A stretch of DNA of 7,742 nt from Clostridia bacterium (GCA_017505675.1 JAFVOV010000061.1:1-7742); one strand, 5' to 3'. Counted from the first letter of the stretch, positions 1 through 5,890 are shown. Translations and numbers: made by a program. Notes: generated by a model not told the origin, from the letters alone.

Positions 1-201
1 ATTATCAGCCGGCGCGCAATCAACGGGCAAACCTTCGCAAACAAGGGTAATTTTGCCGTCTTTTCTCTTTTTTACGGTTATTATATCGTAAAGGTCAATA
101 GACGTAACCAGACTTTTAATATCGTGAAAGCCTTTGGTTACGCCTAAAATATCCAACGTTAAATTTATTTTTGCAGGTGCGTTTAATGTAATTTTTTTCA
201 T
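1..201 (-). CDS. ispE: 4-diphosphocytidyl-2-C-methyl-D-erythritol kinase IspE, N-terminal part (cut by window edge)
   Basis: IspE is a cytosolic GHMP-family kinase that phosphorylates CDP-methylerythritol with ATP in the non-mevalonate isoprenoid pathway. Only the first 67 residues lie in the window; the rest is beyond the left edge, so the ATP-binding glycine-rich loop is not visible. What shows the family is the N-terminal block APAKINLTLDI at residues 8-18, containing the conserved Lys11, followed by GFHDIKSL, where His26 matches the substrate-binding His of the GYH motif in E. coli IspE, and then SIDLYDII. The start is the ATG at 199-201, preceded by an AAAGGAA ribosome binding site at 209-215. 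It follows the sipL stop by 24 bases on the same strand with no terminator between, so the two are probably cotranscribed. The sipL-ispE neighbourhood is known from other Clostridia. Confidence 0.93.
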   Translation of the reverse strand, partial: MKKITLNAPAKINLTLDILGVTKGFHDIKSLVTSIDLYDIITVKKRKDGKITLVCEGLPVDCAPADN

Positions 202-225
202 AAGTATATTCCTTTATTTGAAACG

Positions 226-1734
226 CTATTTGTGCCTGTATATAACTATTCTTTCGTTACCGGTAAGCGGAAATTGCAAATCTTTATTAGTTGCAATTAA
301 AGTATCAGGGCAAACGTTAAGCCGTTTTGCAAGCGACCACAATTCTTCCCCTTCTTCCGGGATATAAATACTTATAGCCGCATCCTTTTTTCTCTTTTCC
401 CCTAATACCTTTATCTCTTTCACAACTTTATGCGAACACTTTTCCGTAGGATACACGGTAAAGCGGAGTTCTGCATCCGTTTCCATTTCAGTAAGCGAAG
501 TAATTTTTGCGCTACCCCTAGTGGCTTTAACCGTAACGGTTATTTCCGTTTGGCAATTAAAACCAGCGTCAAAACTCTTTTCAAAAGGCAATTCAAGTTT
601 TCTGGTAAACACTTTTCCGTCCCCGTCACGAACGAACGCCGTAGCGCCGAATACACCCGTTACGGTAAGCGCGCCGTCGTCACACGCGGTTGATATTATA
701 CTTGCCTTTTCATTGCCTACGGCAAGAATTACTGCCCCAACGGGAAGTTCGTTTACTTCCGCTTTTCCGTTTATAACCGCGCTATAAGAGCGAACTTCAC
801 AAGTTTTATAAAACGGATATTCTTCCTTGATTATTTCCACGTCGTTTTCCGTACTGAAAACGTCACTAGCAACGGTAGCCGTGCCATCCGCAAATGCTTC
901 GCCTTCAAACGCAAGTGAAACGTTTACGCCAACCACGCTTTTGCCGTTATTTTCATCAACCGCTATATCGGTTTTAAACGAACGCTCTTTCACACGGGCA
1001 ACCGCCTGCATGTTGGGCATTGATTCTTCACATTCAATTTCCATTCTAAAGGGCAGATTTCTCGTTTCTTTTATTATATCGTTTTTATCACTTTTTTGCA
1101 ACATAATTAAAGATAAAAGCACTTCGCCGTCAACTATAATAGTGCCTACCCCGCTCTGCACGGCAGTAATAACCGCATCTGCGCGGTGATAAAGAACTTC
1201 TTCTACTAGATAAGAAACTTCAAATTCTTCTTCAAGCGGATAAATCCCACGGCACACGCCAAGGCTTTTAGCAGAAACTAATTCGCTTTCTTTAACTACT
1301 AAATTTTCCCCACCGACCAAAGCGTTTACTTCAGATGCGCCGGCAACGCCTGCTTTAACCGTAATAAACGCGCTGACTGAAAGTTTTAAGCCTGAAAGGT
1401 CTGTTTCCGCCTTATCAACTTCCGCCGTAAGATAAGCGCGCTCGTTACCTAAAATATTATCGTTTTTAATCTCACCAACGAATTCGCTACCACATTCGCA
1501 TTTTTTAAGTAAGCCGTCACCGTCGATATAACTTATATAAAATATTACTTTACCGCCGTATCTTATTTTTCCATTTAAAACTTCGCTTTCGCTGACCGTA
1601 ACCCACGGCGCAACCGCTAATATACCCGAAACCGCTTCGGACGATACGTCCGTTTTTACGTCCGCTTTAATCTGCTCTTTAATTTCCCCTTCTCTTTGGT
1701 GAATGTTTATTTTTTCAAATACAGGTTCTACCAT
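226..1734 (-). CDS. sipL: SipL-like spore morphogenesis protein (SPOCS/DUF3794 repeats plus C-terminal LysM)
   Basis: The 502-residue protein has the architecture of clostridial SipL, which in Clostridioides difficile binds SpoIVA through its LysM domain and is needed to attach the coat to the forespore surface. Three related beta-rich segments, probably SPOCS (DUF3794) repeats, lie at about residues 37-140, 190-285 and 329-427. A LysM-like domain follows at about 453-500, recognisable from ISIYIPEEGEELWSLAKRL and the closing ERIVIYR. There is no signal peptide or membrane segment, consistent with action in the mother-cell cytoplasm. The ATG at 1732-1734 has a strong AAAGGAGGGG ribosome binding site immediately upstream, which fixes the start. 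The gene lies between a terminated veg upstream and ispE 24 bases downstream. Family assignment is firm. Orthology to SipL rather than another DUF3794-LysM paralogue is supported by length and by the veg-ispE neighbourhood. Confidence 0.88.
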   Translation of the reverse strand: MVEPVFEKINIHQREGEIKEQIKADVKTDVSSEAVSGILAVAPWVTVSESEVLNGKIRYGGKVIFYISYIDGDGLLKKCECGSEFVGEIKNDNILGNERAYLTAEVDKAETDLSGLKLSVSAFITVKAGVAGASEVNALVGGENLVVKESELVSAKSLGVCRGIYPLEEEFEVSYLVEEVLYHRADAVITAVQSGVGTIIVDGEVLLSLIMLQKSDKNDIIKETRNLPFRMEIECEESMPNMQAVARVKERSFKTDIAVDENNGKSVVGVNVSLAFEGEAFADGTATVASDVFSTENDVEIIKEEYPFYKTCEVRSYSAVINGKAEVNELPVGAVILAVGNEKASIISTACDDGALTVTGVFGATAFVRDGDGKVFTRKLELPFEKSFDAGFNCQTEITVTVKATRGSAKITSLTEMETDAELRFTVYPTEKCSHKVVKEIKVLGEKRKKDAAISIYIPEEGEELWSLAKRLNVCPDTLIATNKDLQFPLTGNERIVIYRHK

Positions 1735-1737
1735 AAC

Positions 1738-1781
1738 CCCTCCTTTACGCTCTATGCCTTAATACATTATATAGCGTAAAG
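1738..1781 (-). promoter_or_regulatory. Candidate sipL promoter with a 9-bp inverted repeat and strong ribosome binding site
   Basis: On the minus strand a perfect TATAAT lies at 1766-1771, 32 bases before the sipL ATG. No good -35 element sits at the standard distance; TTCTAA at a 17-base spacing is the best and is poor. A sporulation sigma-E promoter, expected for sipL, is not obvious either, although TATATAAT resembles the sigma-E -10. The arms CTTTACGCT (1743-1751) and AGCGTAAAG (1773-1781), written on the plus strand, are perfectly complementary and flank the -10. The arm nearer the gene overlaps the ribosome binding site at 1738-1746. Whether it acts as an operator or an RNA hairpin depends on the true start of transcription. 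Confidence 0.4.
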
Positions 1782-1792
1782 TTCGTTATTAG

Positions 1793-1829
1793 AACAAAAA
1801 ATTGCGCGATAATTTTATCGCGCAATTTT
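1793..1829 (-). terminator. Rho-independent terminator of veg
   Basis: A perfect 13-bp stem (1798-1810 pairing with 1817-1829) built round the GC-rich core TTGCGCGAT, with a 6-base loop, begins at the veg stop codon. On the minus strand it runs into a T-rich tract (TTTTTTGTTCT). It should separate the veg transcript from sipL, so sipL needs its own promoter. Confidence 0.9.
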
Positions 1830-2079
1830 ATACTGTTTCACTAATTTCTTTTAATTTTACACGCCCGCACATAAATTCCGAATAAGAATAAGACGTTTTA
1901 CCCTTAAAACTTTTATCGAACGGACTGACCGTAAACAGCGCCGGATAAACGCCAACTATTTTGCCAGAAAAACTAACTAGTTTATTTCTGCCTAAATTAA
2001 GCGTTACCGATACCGGGCGTTCTTTCATTTTGTTAATGGTTTCTTTTACCTGACTTAAACTTACCGTGCTTTTAATCAT
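1828..2079 (-). CDS. veg: Veg protein (DUF1021)
   Basis: This 83-residue protein matches the small Veg family (86 residues in Bacillus subtilis), a soluble protein reported there to stimulate biofilm matrix genes by opposing SinR. The visible family features are the central GKIVGVYPALFTV strand pair (about residues 39-51) and the SYSYSEFMCGRVKL segment (about 62-75), equivalent to RVSYSYADILTETVEL of B. subtilis Veg. The start is uncertain. The ATG at 2077-2079 gives the family's usual length but has only a GGTG 13 bases upstream. A TTG at 2113-2115 would add 12 residues (MYKNFFRCNNQR) but also lacks a ribosome binding site. The gene follows the zinc-ribbon gene by 41 bases with no terminator and is probably cotranscribed with it. 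A strong terminator follows. The veg-sipL-ispE order supports the call. Confidence 0.87.
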   Translation of the reverse strand: MIKSTVSLSQVKETINKMKERPVSVTLNLGRNKLVSFSGKIVGVYPALFTVSPFDKSFKGKTSYSYSEFMCGRVKLKEISETV

Positions 2080-2120
2080 ACGTTGATTATTGCACCGAAA
2101 AAAATTTTTATACAAAAAAA

Positions 2121-2615
2121 TTAATCTTCGTAATCGTCGTCCTCGTCTTCTTCCTCTTCTTCGTCTTCATCATACTCGAAGTCAGATTCGTCAACGTCGG
2201 GAATATCAAAGTCATCAGGGTCATTGTTTTCAATGATTTCCTCTTCTTCCTCTTCTTCGTCGTCAAAGTCACCTTCTTCTTCGGCGAGTTTATTTAAAGA
2301 AAGCATTTCTTCATCTTCTTCCTCTTCTTCCTCGTCGTTGTCAAGATACTCCTTCCAAGACTCGTCGTCATCAGGGTCTTCGCGCCCCGCTTTATAATCT
2401 TGCTCTTCAGCGCACTTTGCGCACATCTTTTCGCCGGGTTTTATATAATTTTGATGGCAGACTGGGCAAAGGTCCATTGCTTCAGTTTCATCTTCATCAT
2501 CAATAGCAAAAACTAACTGCGGTCCTTTTTTAAGTTCTGCCTTACATACGTCACAATATTCTTCCCCTTCCTTAATATAATTAAGGTCACATCTGGGGCA
2601 TTTAATCCATCCCAT
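2121..2615 (-). CDS. Uncharacterised protein with two zinc-ribbon-like modules and a highly acidic C-terminal tail
   Basis: I do not recognise a named family for this 164-residue protein. Its N-terminus has two copies of one pattern, CPxC-x3-NYIKxGE-x2-CxxC: Cys6, 9, 21 and 24, then Cys50, 53, 65 and 68. Each can bind one zinc ion as a small ribbon, and the near-identity of the copies suggests internal duplication. From about residue 77 on the protein is almost all Asp and Glu, with uninterrupted acidic runs of 10, 9 and 13 residues, and is probably disordered. No signal peptide or membrane segment is seen, so it is likely cytoplasmic. Zinc ribbons with acidic tails occur in proteins that touch nucleic acid or RNA polymerase, but no function can be assigned. 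The ATG at 2613-2615 has GGAG at 2623-2626 at good spacing, a strong promoter upstream and veg 41 bases downstream. Confidence 0.85.
   Translation of the reverse strand: MGWIKCPRCDLNYIKEGEEYCDVCKAELKKGPQLVFAIDDEDETEAMDLCPVCHQNYIKPGEKMCAKCAEEQDYKAGREDPDDDESWKEYLDNDEEEEEEDEEMLSLNKLAEEEGDFDDEEEEEEEIIENNDPDDFDIPDVDESDFEYDEDEEEEEDEDDDYED
2124..2348 (-). repeat. Low-complexity GAA/GAG/GAT triplet tract encoding the acidic tail
   Basis: The part of the zinc-ribbon gene that encodes its acidic tail is dominated by Glu and Asp codons, giving long purine-rich runs on the minus strand (for example 2124-2170, 2239-2263 and 2311-2336). Such triplet tracts can change length in frame by slippage and are prone to assembly error, so the tail may differ in length among close relatives. 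Confidence 0.7.
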
Positions 2616-2652
2616 TTTTATTCTCCGTTATACAATATATATATTTAAATCT

Positions 2653-2694
2653 TACGCAAGGTTGTTACAAATTTTGCGTACGAAATATATTTCG
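2653..2694 (-). promoter_or_regulatory. Inverted repeats in the leader of the zinc-ribbon/veg transcript
   Basis: A perfect 14-bp palindrome, CGAAATATATTTCG, occupies 2681-2694. It starts 5 bases beyond the -10 element, so it lies at or just after the expected start of transcription, a usual operator position. Next to it, TACGCAA (2653-2659) and TTGCGTA (2674-2680) form a second inverted repeat with a 14-base loop, inside the roughly 77-base untranslated leader. Either could bind a regulator or fold in RNA; no known regulator motif is recognised. Confidence 0.45.
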
Positions 2695-2699
2695 CTGAT

Positions 2700-2728
2700 A
2701 TTATATCTATATAAAGGCTTTTTGTAAA
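2700..2728 (-). promoter_or_regulatory. Sigma-A type promoter of the zinc-ribbon gene and veg
   Basis: On the minus strand a TTTACA -35 box (2723-2728, one mismatch to TTGACA) is followed after exactly 17 bases by a perfect TATAAT -10 box (2700-2705). This is among the best promoters in the window and predicts steady vegetative expression from about 2693, with a leader of roughly 77 bases. Confidence 0.82.
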
Positions 2729-2821
2729 CTGTTTTTATGGATTATTTTATAAAAATTTGAAAAATCTTGTTGGAATTTTTATTTTTGACTGTTTAACAAT
2801 AAAATATTAACTTTGCTCATT

Positions 2822-2862
2822 ACAAAAAAGATAAGCCCCTTTTAATATAGGGGCTTATCTTT
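2822..2862 (-). terminator. Rho-independent terminator of spo0A
   Basis: AAAGATAAGCCCC (2827-2839) pairs perfectly with GGGGCTTATCTTT (2850-2862) as a 13-bp stem with a 10-base loop. On the minus strand it begins within the spo0A stop codon and ends in TTTTTTGTAA. It should isolate spo0A from the zinc-ribbon gene downstream. Confidence 0.92.
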
Positions 2863-3622
2863 ACGCTCTTTCAAGTAACATTTTATCAGCAACTAACGCT
2901 ATAAATTCGCCGTTAGTTGGTTTTTCTGCGCCGATATACGCGCGCACGCCTAATATATTGTTTATACTCTCTATCCTTCCACGATTCCAAGCAACTTCAA
3001 TAGCGTGTCGAATAGCGCGTTCAACTTTGCTTGCTGTGGTTTGATATTTTTCACCGATAGACGGATAAAGTTTTTTAGTAATGTTATTTATAATTTCGGG
3101 GTCTTCAACAGCCATTTTTACACCTTCCCTTAAAAAGGAATAACCTTTGATGTGTGGTGGAATACCTACGTTAATAAAAATTTTGCTGATTTTTTCTTCT
3201 AAAGTTACTTTGTGAAAACTTTCGGTAACGTTTTTAACGGTAAATTCAGTTTTTTCATCAAGTGCATCCATTCTTTCTTTTAATAAAGGAAAATTATAAG
3301 GTTTAACCATAAAATAATCCGCGCCGGCAGAAACAGCCCTAGAAACGATATCTTCACTTGCAAGCGCGCTTAAAACTATTATTTTAGTTCCCACGCCCAT
3401 TTCTTTTACCTTGCTTATAACGCTCAAGCCGTCATACCCGGTAAGCACCAAATCGGTTATTAAAAATTTTGGTTTCTTTTCCGCAATAACGGGTATTGCA
3501 GAAATTGCATCCACGTCAAACCCGATAACTTCATAGCCATCCGTGGCGTAAAACTTCTTCGCTAGTTCATCACATACTTCTTTGGTGTTTTGCAATAAAA
3601 ACACGGTCTTTCTTTGCATCAT
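2861..3622 (-). CDS. spo0A: Stage 0 sporulation protein A (Spo0A), with a degenerate receiver acidic pocket
   Basis: Spo0A is the response regulator that starts sporulation; its phosphorylated dimer binds 0A boxes. The 253-residue protein has a receiver domain (about 5-120) and a strongly conserved DNA-binding domain (about 140-253) with IGVPAHIKGY-like NVGIPPHIKGY (151-161), LYPSIGEKYQTTASKVERAIRHA, whose recognition helix spans about 198-212, and the C-terminal KPTNGEFIALVADK. In the receiver, Asp57 is the phospho-acceptor, Ser85 the switch residue and Lys107 the conserved lysine. However, the Asp-Asp pair that binds magnesium in the family is replaced by Gln11-Asn12, and the usual MP after the acceptor region is LT, so phosphorylation may be altered. 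Two adjacent ATGs follow an AAAGGAGA ribosome binding site (3629-3636); I use the first. The gene is flanked by terminators and is probably transcribed alone. Confidence 0.95.
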   Translation of the reverse strand: MMQRKTVFLLQNTKEVCDELAKKFYATDGYEVIGFDVDAISAIPVIAEKKPKFLITDLVLTGYDGLSVISKVKEMGVGTKIIVLSALASEDIVSRAVSAGADYFMVKPYNFPLLKERMDALDEKTEFTVKNVTESFHKVTLEEKISKIFINVGIPPHIKGYSFLREGVKMAVEDPEIINNITKKLYPSIGEKYQTTASKVERAIRHAIEVAWNRGRIESINNILGVRAYIGAEKPTNGEFIALVADKMLLERA

Positions 3623-3705
3623 AAAAATTCTCCTTTCCTTTTATATTTACATTTTACAACATCTCTCGCCAAACTCCAAACGAATTTACGCATTTTTGAA
3701 AAATA

Positions 3706-3714
3706 TTTGTCGAT
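3706..3714 (+). promoter_or_regulatory. Spo0A box-like site upstream of spo0A
   Basis: TTTGTCGAT matches the 0A box consensus TTTGTCGAA at eight of nine positions. It lies 84 bases before the spo0A start, between that gene and the terminator of the upstream lipoprotein gene. Autoregulation of spo0A through 0A boxes is known in Bacillus, so binding here is plausible but not shown. Confidence 0.5.
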
Positions 3715-3755
3715 TTTTGTACAAAATTATTTTAGTTAGATAATTACTGACTTTT

Positions 3756-3762
3756 TTCGACA
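3756..3762 (-). promoter_or_regulatory. Second Spo0A box-like site upstream of spo0A
   Basis: TGTCGAA on the minus strand is a perfect 0A box core, flanked as AAATGTCGAAAAAA. It is inverted relative to the site at 3706-3714 and about 50 bases from it. I cannot place the spo0A promoter with confidence; the best -10 candidate is TAAAAT at 3651-3656 on the minus strand, with no convincing -35 for either sigma-A or sigma-H. Confidence 0.5.
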
Positions 3763-3812
3763 TTTAACAACAAAGAATTTTTATTTTTGTAAAAAATTGT
3801 CGGTTTTTGTTT

Positions 3813-3848
3813 AAAACAAAAAACACGCAAAAAAGTTTGCGTGTTTTT
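3813..3848 (-). terminator. Rho-independent terminator of the lipoprotein gene
   Basis: A perfect 13-bp stem (3819-3831 with 3836-3848, core ACACGCAAA) and a 4-base loop lie 19 bases past the lipoprotein stop. On the minus strand the stem ends in TTTTTTGTTTT. It isolates the lipoprotein transcript from spo0A. Confidence 0.9.
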
Positions 3849-3867
3849 AATATTTTTTAATCTTTTA

Positions 3868-5745
3868 TTATTTTGCTTCAAAAAGACTAACTGCTTTTTG
3901 ATAATAGAATTTATAGTTGTTTGCGATATAAGCATCAACCGCGCTTGCTCCTTCGCTCGCCTTGAAAGTTTCAACAGCCGTCTTGATTTCGTCATAAGCC
4001 GTTCTAAAATCTTTAGCGTCTTCAGTAGTTAAGCAGTTTTGTATGCCTTCAAGTCTTGCATAGTAATTAACTATTTCTATTGCTTTAAGATAATCGTTAA
4101 GAGTATCAATTACCGCTTGAGAAAGTTCTGCTTTTACTTCTGGGCTTGCATTAGTGTAAAGAGCGTTCGCTTTTTCTACTTCTGGGGCAACAAGTTTATT
4201 TGTTTCTTCATTCTTTTCAAATACTATGTTGCCGTCTTTTAAGGAAGAAGTAACCGCGTTAATTCTTGCCGTTAAAACGCTAACCGCGTCAACGTTTTTC
4301 ATAATACCCATAAGTTTAATCTTTTCCGTATCAAGATAGAACAAATCGTCTTCGTCGTTATCGTCGGTATCTTCAGCAACGACGGTTGCGCCAAGGTCAA
4401 CGTATTTAACGTAAGATGCGCCAAGTGAAGAATTATCTAAATAGAATAAATATTCAATTTCACCTATTTTAATAAATTCGGGCTTATACCAAGAAGAATT
4501 TACCGTATCTTCAGAAATGCGAATTTCTTTAGCGTCTTCATTGTTAAGTTCTATTTTTGAAAGTTGCGTGCTAGCATTATAATAATATAGAGTATTATCT
4601 TTAACGGTTAAAAGGGTTGTAATTCCGCTACCGATAGCAACGCAAACCTTTTGATTATCTTTACCTACGGCAAGCATATCTGCCTTGTAAACCTTGCCGG
4701 TATCTAAAATATAAACTTCGTTAAGCGATACGATAACGTTTGCATCTGCAGCGTAATCGGTGTTGATAATTTCAGTCGCTGCGCTACCGTTTGCAATTTG
4801 AGCAGCAGTTAATGCGTAAGTTTTAACTTTAGAGCCAACCGTTTCGGTAAAGAAAACGTAACCGCCTTTAACAAGCGTAAACGCAAACGTTCCGTCATCA
4901 ACGTCGCTATCAGCATTATGCGCGCCGTCTAAAATGCAAGTTCCTGCAACACCCGCATCACTTACGGTGTCACCGATTTTATATGCGTAAACTTTATTAT
5001 AACTTGCAGATGCTCTTGCGTAACCTTCTTTCGCAGCCTTAACAGCATCATACGCTTCAGTATAAACAGTAACGGTATAAACTACAACCGCGCTGTTTTT
5101 ATCTGCGTCACTTAAGAACTTATAACTTCCTAAAGAAAGCATCTTATCCGTTTTTGCATCAGTTTTAGCGATAACGGTTTTCGCTTTATCGTTAACTGAA
5201 TAACTTATCAACGCAGTTTCGGCTGAATCATAATAAACTATATAAACGTTACCGTCTTTTTCAATAAATCTATATTCGGTAGAAAGCCCTGCAACCGCAA
5301 AAAGTTCTTCCGTTGAACCGCTACCGTCAAGTTTAGTTCTGGTGAACATCAATTCACTACTAGCAATAGAACCAGAAAGTTGAACTTCGGTTGACGTAGT
5401 TCCGTAATAAACGTAACCACCGCTAATAAATAATCCCGCATTATAATCCGTTGCCGCAAAAAGTTTTGGAACAACTACTTCAGTCTTGGTTAAGTTGCTC
5501 TTGTCCACCGCCATAAGCGCGCCCTTTAAAGGTTTGCCAAACGCGTTATCTTCAGTAGAAGTAGCAACGCCGTTAATGTAATAGAGATAATTTTCCGTTT
5601 CAGCGACGAATCCGCCGTCCGAAACTACTTCTCCACCGTTCTTAAGGTCGCCTGCTTTCCATTCATCACCAGAACAAGCAGTAAGCCCCATAAGCATTAC
5701 GAGAGCCAACGCCCCGCATAAAATTTTGAGTAAAATCTTTTTCAT
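3868..5745 (-). CDS. Secreted lipoprotein with a beta-propeller-like domain and helical C-terminal domain
   Basis: The 625-residue protein begins with a typical lipoprotein signal peptide: KK at residues 2-3, a hydrophobic stretch, and a lipobox LTAC with Cys24 as the expected lipidation site, so it should be anchored on the outer face of the membrane. Residues about 47-455 are beta-rich and carry spaced aromatic strand motifs (YLYYING 53, YVYYG 111, VYIVYYD 167, YVFFTE 296, VYILDT 344, LYYYN 386, YLFYLD 432), like the DUF5050-type propeller domains of clostridial surface proteins. An acidic linker (458-467, EDTDDNDEDD) leads to a mostly helical domain (about 472-625). No catalytic motif is seen; a binding or sensing role is a guess. 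The ATG follows GGAG at 5752-5755. The gene has its own promoter, leader hairpin and terminator, so it is monocistronic. Confidence 0.85.
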   Translation of the reverse strand: MKKILLKILCGALALVMLMGLTACSGDEWKAGDLKNGGEVVSDGGFVAETENYLYYINGVATSTEDNAFGKPLKGALMAVDKSNLTKTEVVVPKLFAATDYNAGLFISGGYVYYGTTSTEVQLSGSIASSELMFTRTKLDGSGSTEELFAVAGLSTEYRFIEKDGNVYIVYYDSAETALISYSVNDKAKTVIAKTDAKTDKMLSLGSYKFLSDADKNSAVVVYTVTVYTEAYDAVKAAKEGYARASASYNKVYAYKIGDTVSDAGVAGTCILDGAHNADSDVDDGTFAFTLVKGGYVFFTETVGSKVKTYALTAAQIANGSAATEIINTDYAADANVIVSLNEVYILDTGKVYKADMLAVGKDNQKVCVAIGSGITTLLTVKDNTLYYYNASTQLSKIELNNEDAKEIRISEDTVNSSWYKPEFIKIGEIEYLFYLDNSSLGASYVKYVDLGATVVAEDTDDNDEDDLFYLDTEKIKLMGIMKNVDAVSVLTARINAVTSSLKDGNIVFEKNEETNKLVAPEVEKANALYTNASPEVKAELSQAVIDTLNDYLKAIEIVNYYARLEGIQNCLTTEDAKDFRTAYDEIKTAVETFKASEGASAVDAYIANNYKFYYQKAVSLFEAK

Positions 5746-5756
5746 AAAAAACTCCG

Positions 5757-5791
5757 ATTCGGGCTTGTAAACATTTATAAGTTCCCCGAAT
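5757..5791 (-). promoter_or_regulatory. Imperfect hairpin in the leader of the lipoprotein mRNA
   Basis: ATTCGGG (5757-5763) pairs with CCCGAAT (5785-5791), and inside a 3-base bulge a further 7-base segment pairs with one mismatch, giving a long stem around a short loop. It lies within the expected roughly 60-base leader and ends one base before the CGGAG that contains the ribosome binding site. No T tract follows on either strand, so it is not a terminator. It could control translation or mRNA stability, or be a protein-binding site. Confidence 0.5.
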
Positions 5792-5812
5792 ATATTAGTT
5801 ATACAGTTATAT

Positions 5813-5841
5813 ATTATATACTATAAATCAAAGATTTGCAA
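5813..5841 (-). promoter_or_regulatory. Sigma-A type promoter of the lipoprotein gene
   Basis: On the minus strand TTGCAA (5836-5841, four of six to TTGACA) and a perfect TATAAT (5813-5818) are separated by exactly 17 bases. Transcription should start near 5806. The same 145-base intergenic region must also serve the divergent plus-strand gene at 5891, for which no clear promoter is visible. Confidence 0.72.
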
Positions 5842-5876
5842 TGATTTTTTTGATTTTTTCCTTTTTTTCTTTGTCT

Positions 5877-5885
5877 AGGAGGTGA
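5877..5885 (+). promoter_or_regulatory. Strong ribosome binding site that fixes the start of the small plus-strand gene
   Basis: AGGAGGTGA is a near-perfect anti-Shine-Dalgarno complement, ending 5 bases before the ATG at 5891-5893. The in-frame GTG at 5882-5884 lies inside it and cannot be the start. It is the best evidence that this otherwise unrecognised gene is translated. Confidence 0.88.
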
Positions 5886-5890
5886 ATTTA

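Noticed and set aside
430..1189. Several plus-strand open frames of 87-120 codons opposite sipL
   Set aside because: They lie wholly within the well-supported sipL frame on the other strand, have no ribosome binding site and show no recognisable protein pattern; they are shadows of its codon use.
3796..3804. Possible third Spo0A box, ATTGTCGGT
   Set aside because: Only six of nine positions match, and the sequence is AT-rich, so it does not stand out from chance.
3744..3995. Minus-strand open frame of 83 codons between the lipoprotein gene and spo0A
   Set aside because: It overlaps the end of the lipoprotein gene in another frame and runs through its terminator; its product is a low-complexity, Lys- and Asn-rich translation of AT-rich DNA.
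5882..5890. GTG start three codons upstream for the small plus-strand gene
   Set aside because: The GTG is part of the AGGAGGTGA ribosome binding site of the ATG at 5891.
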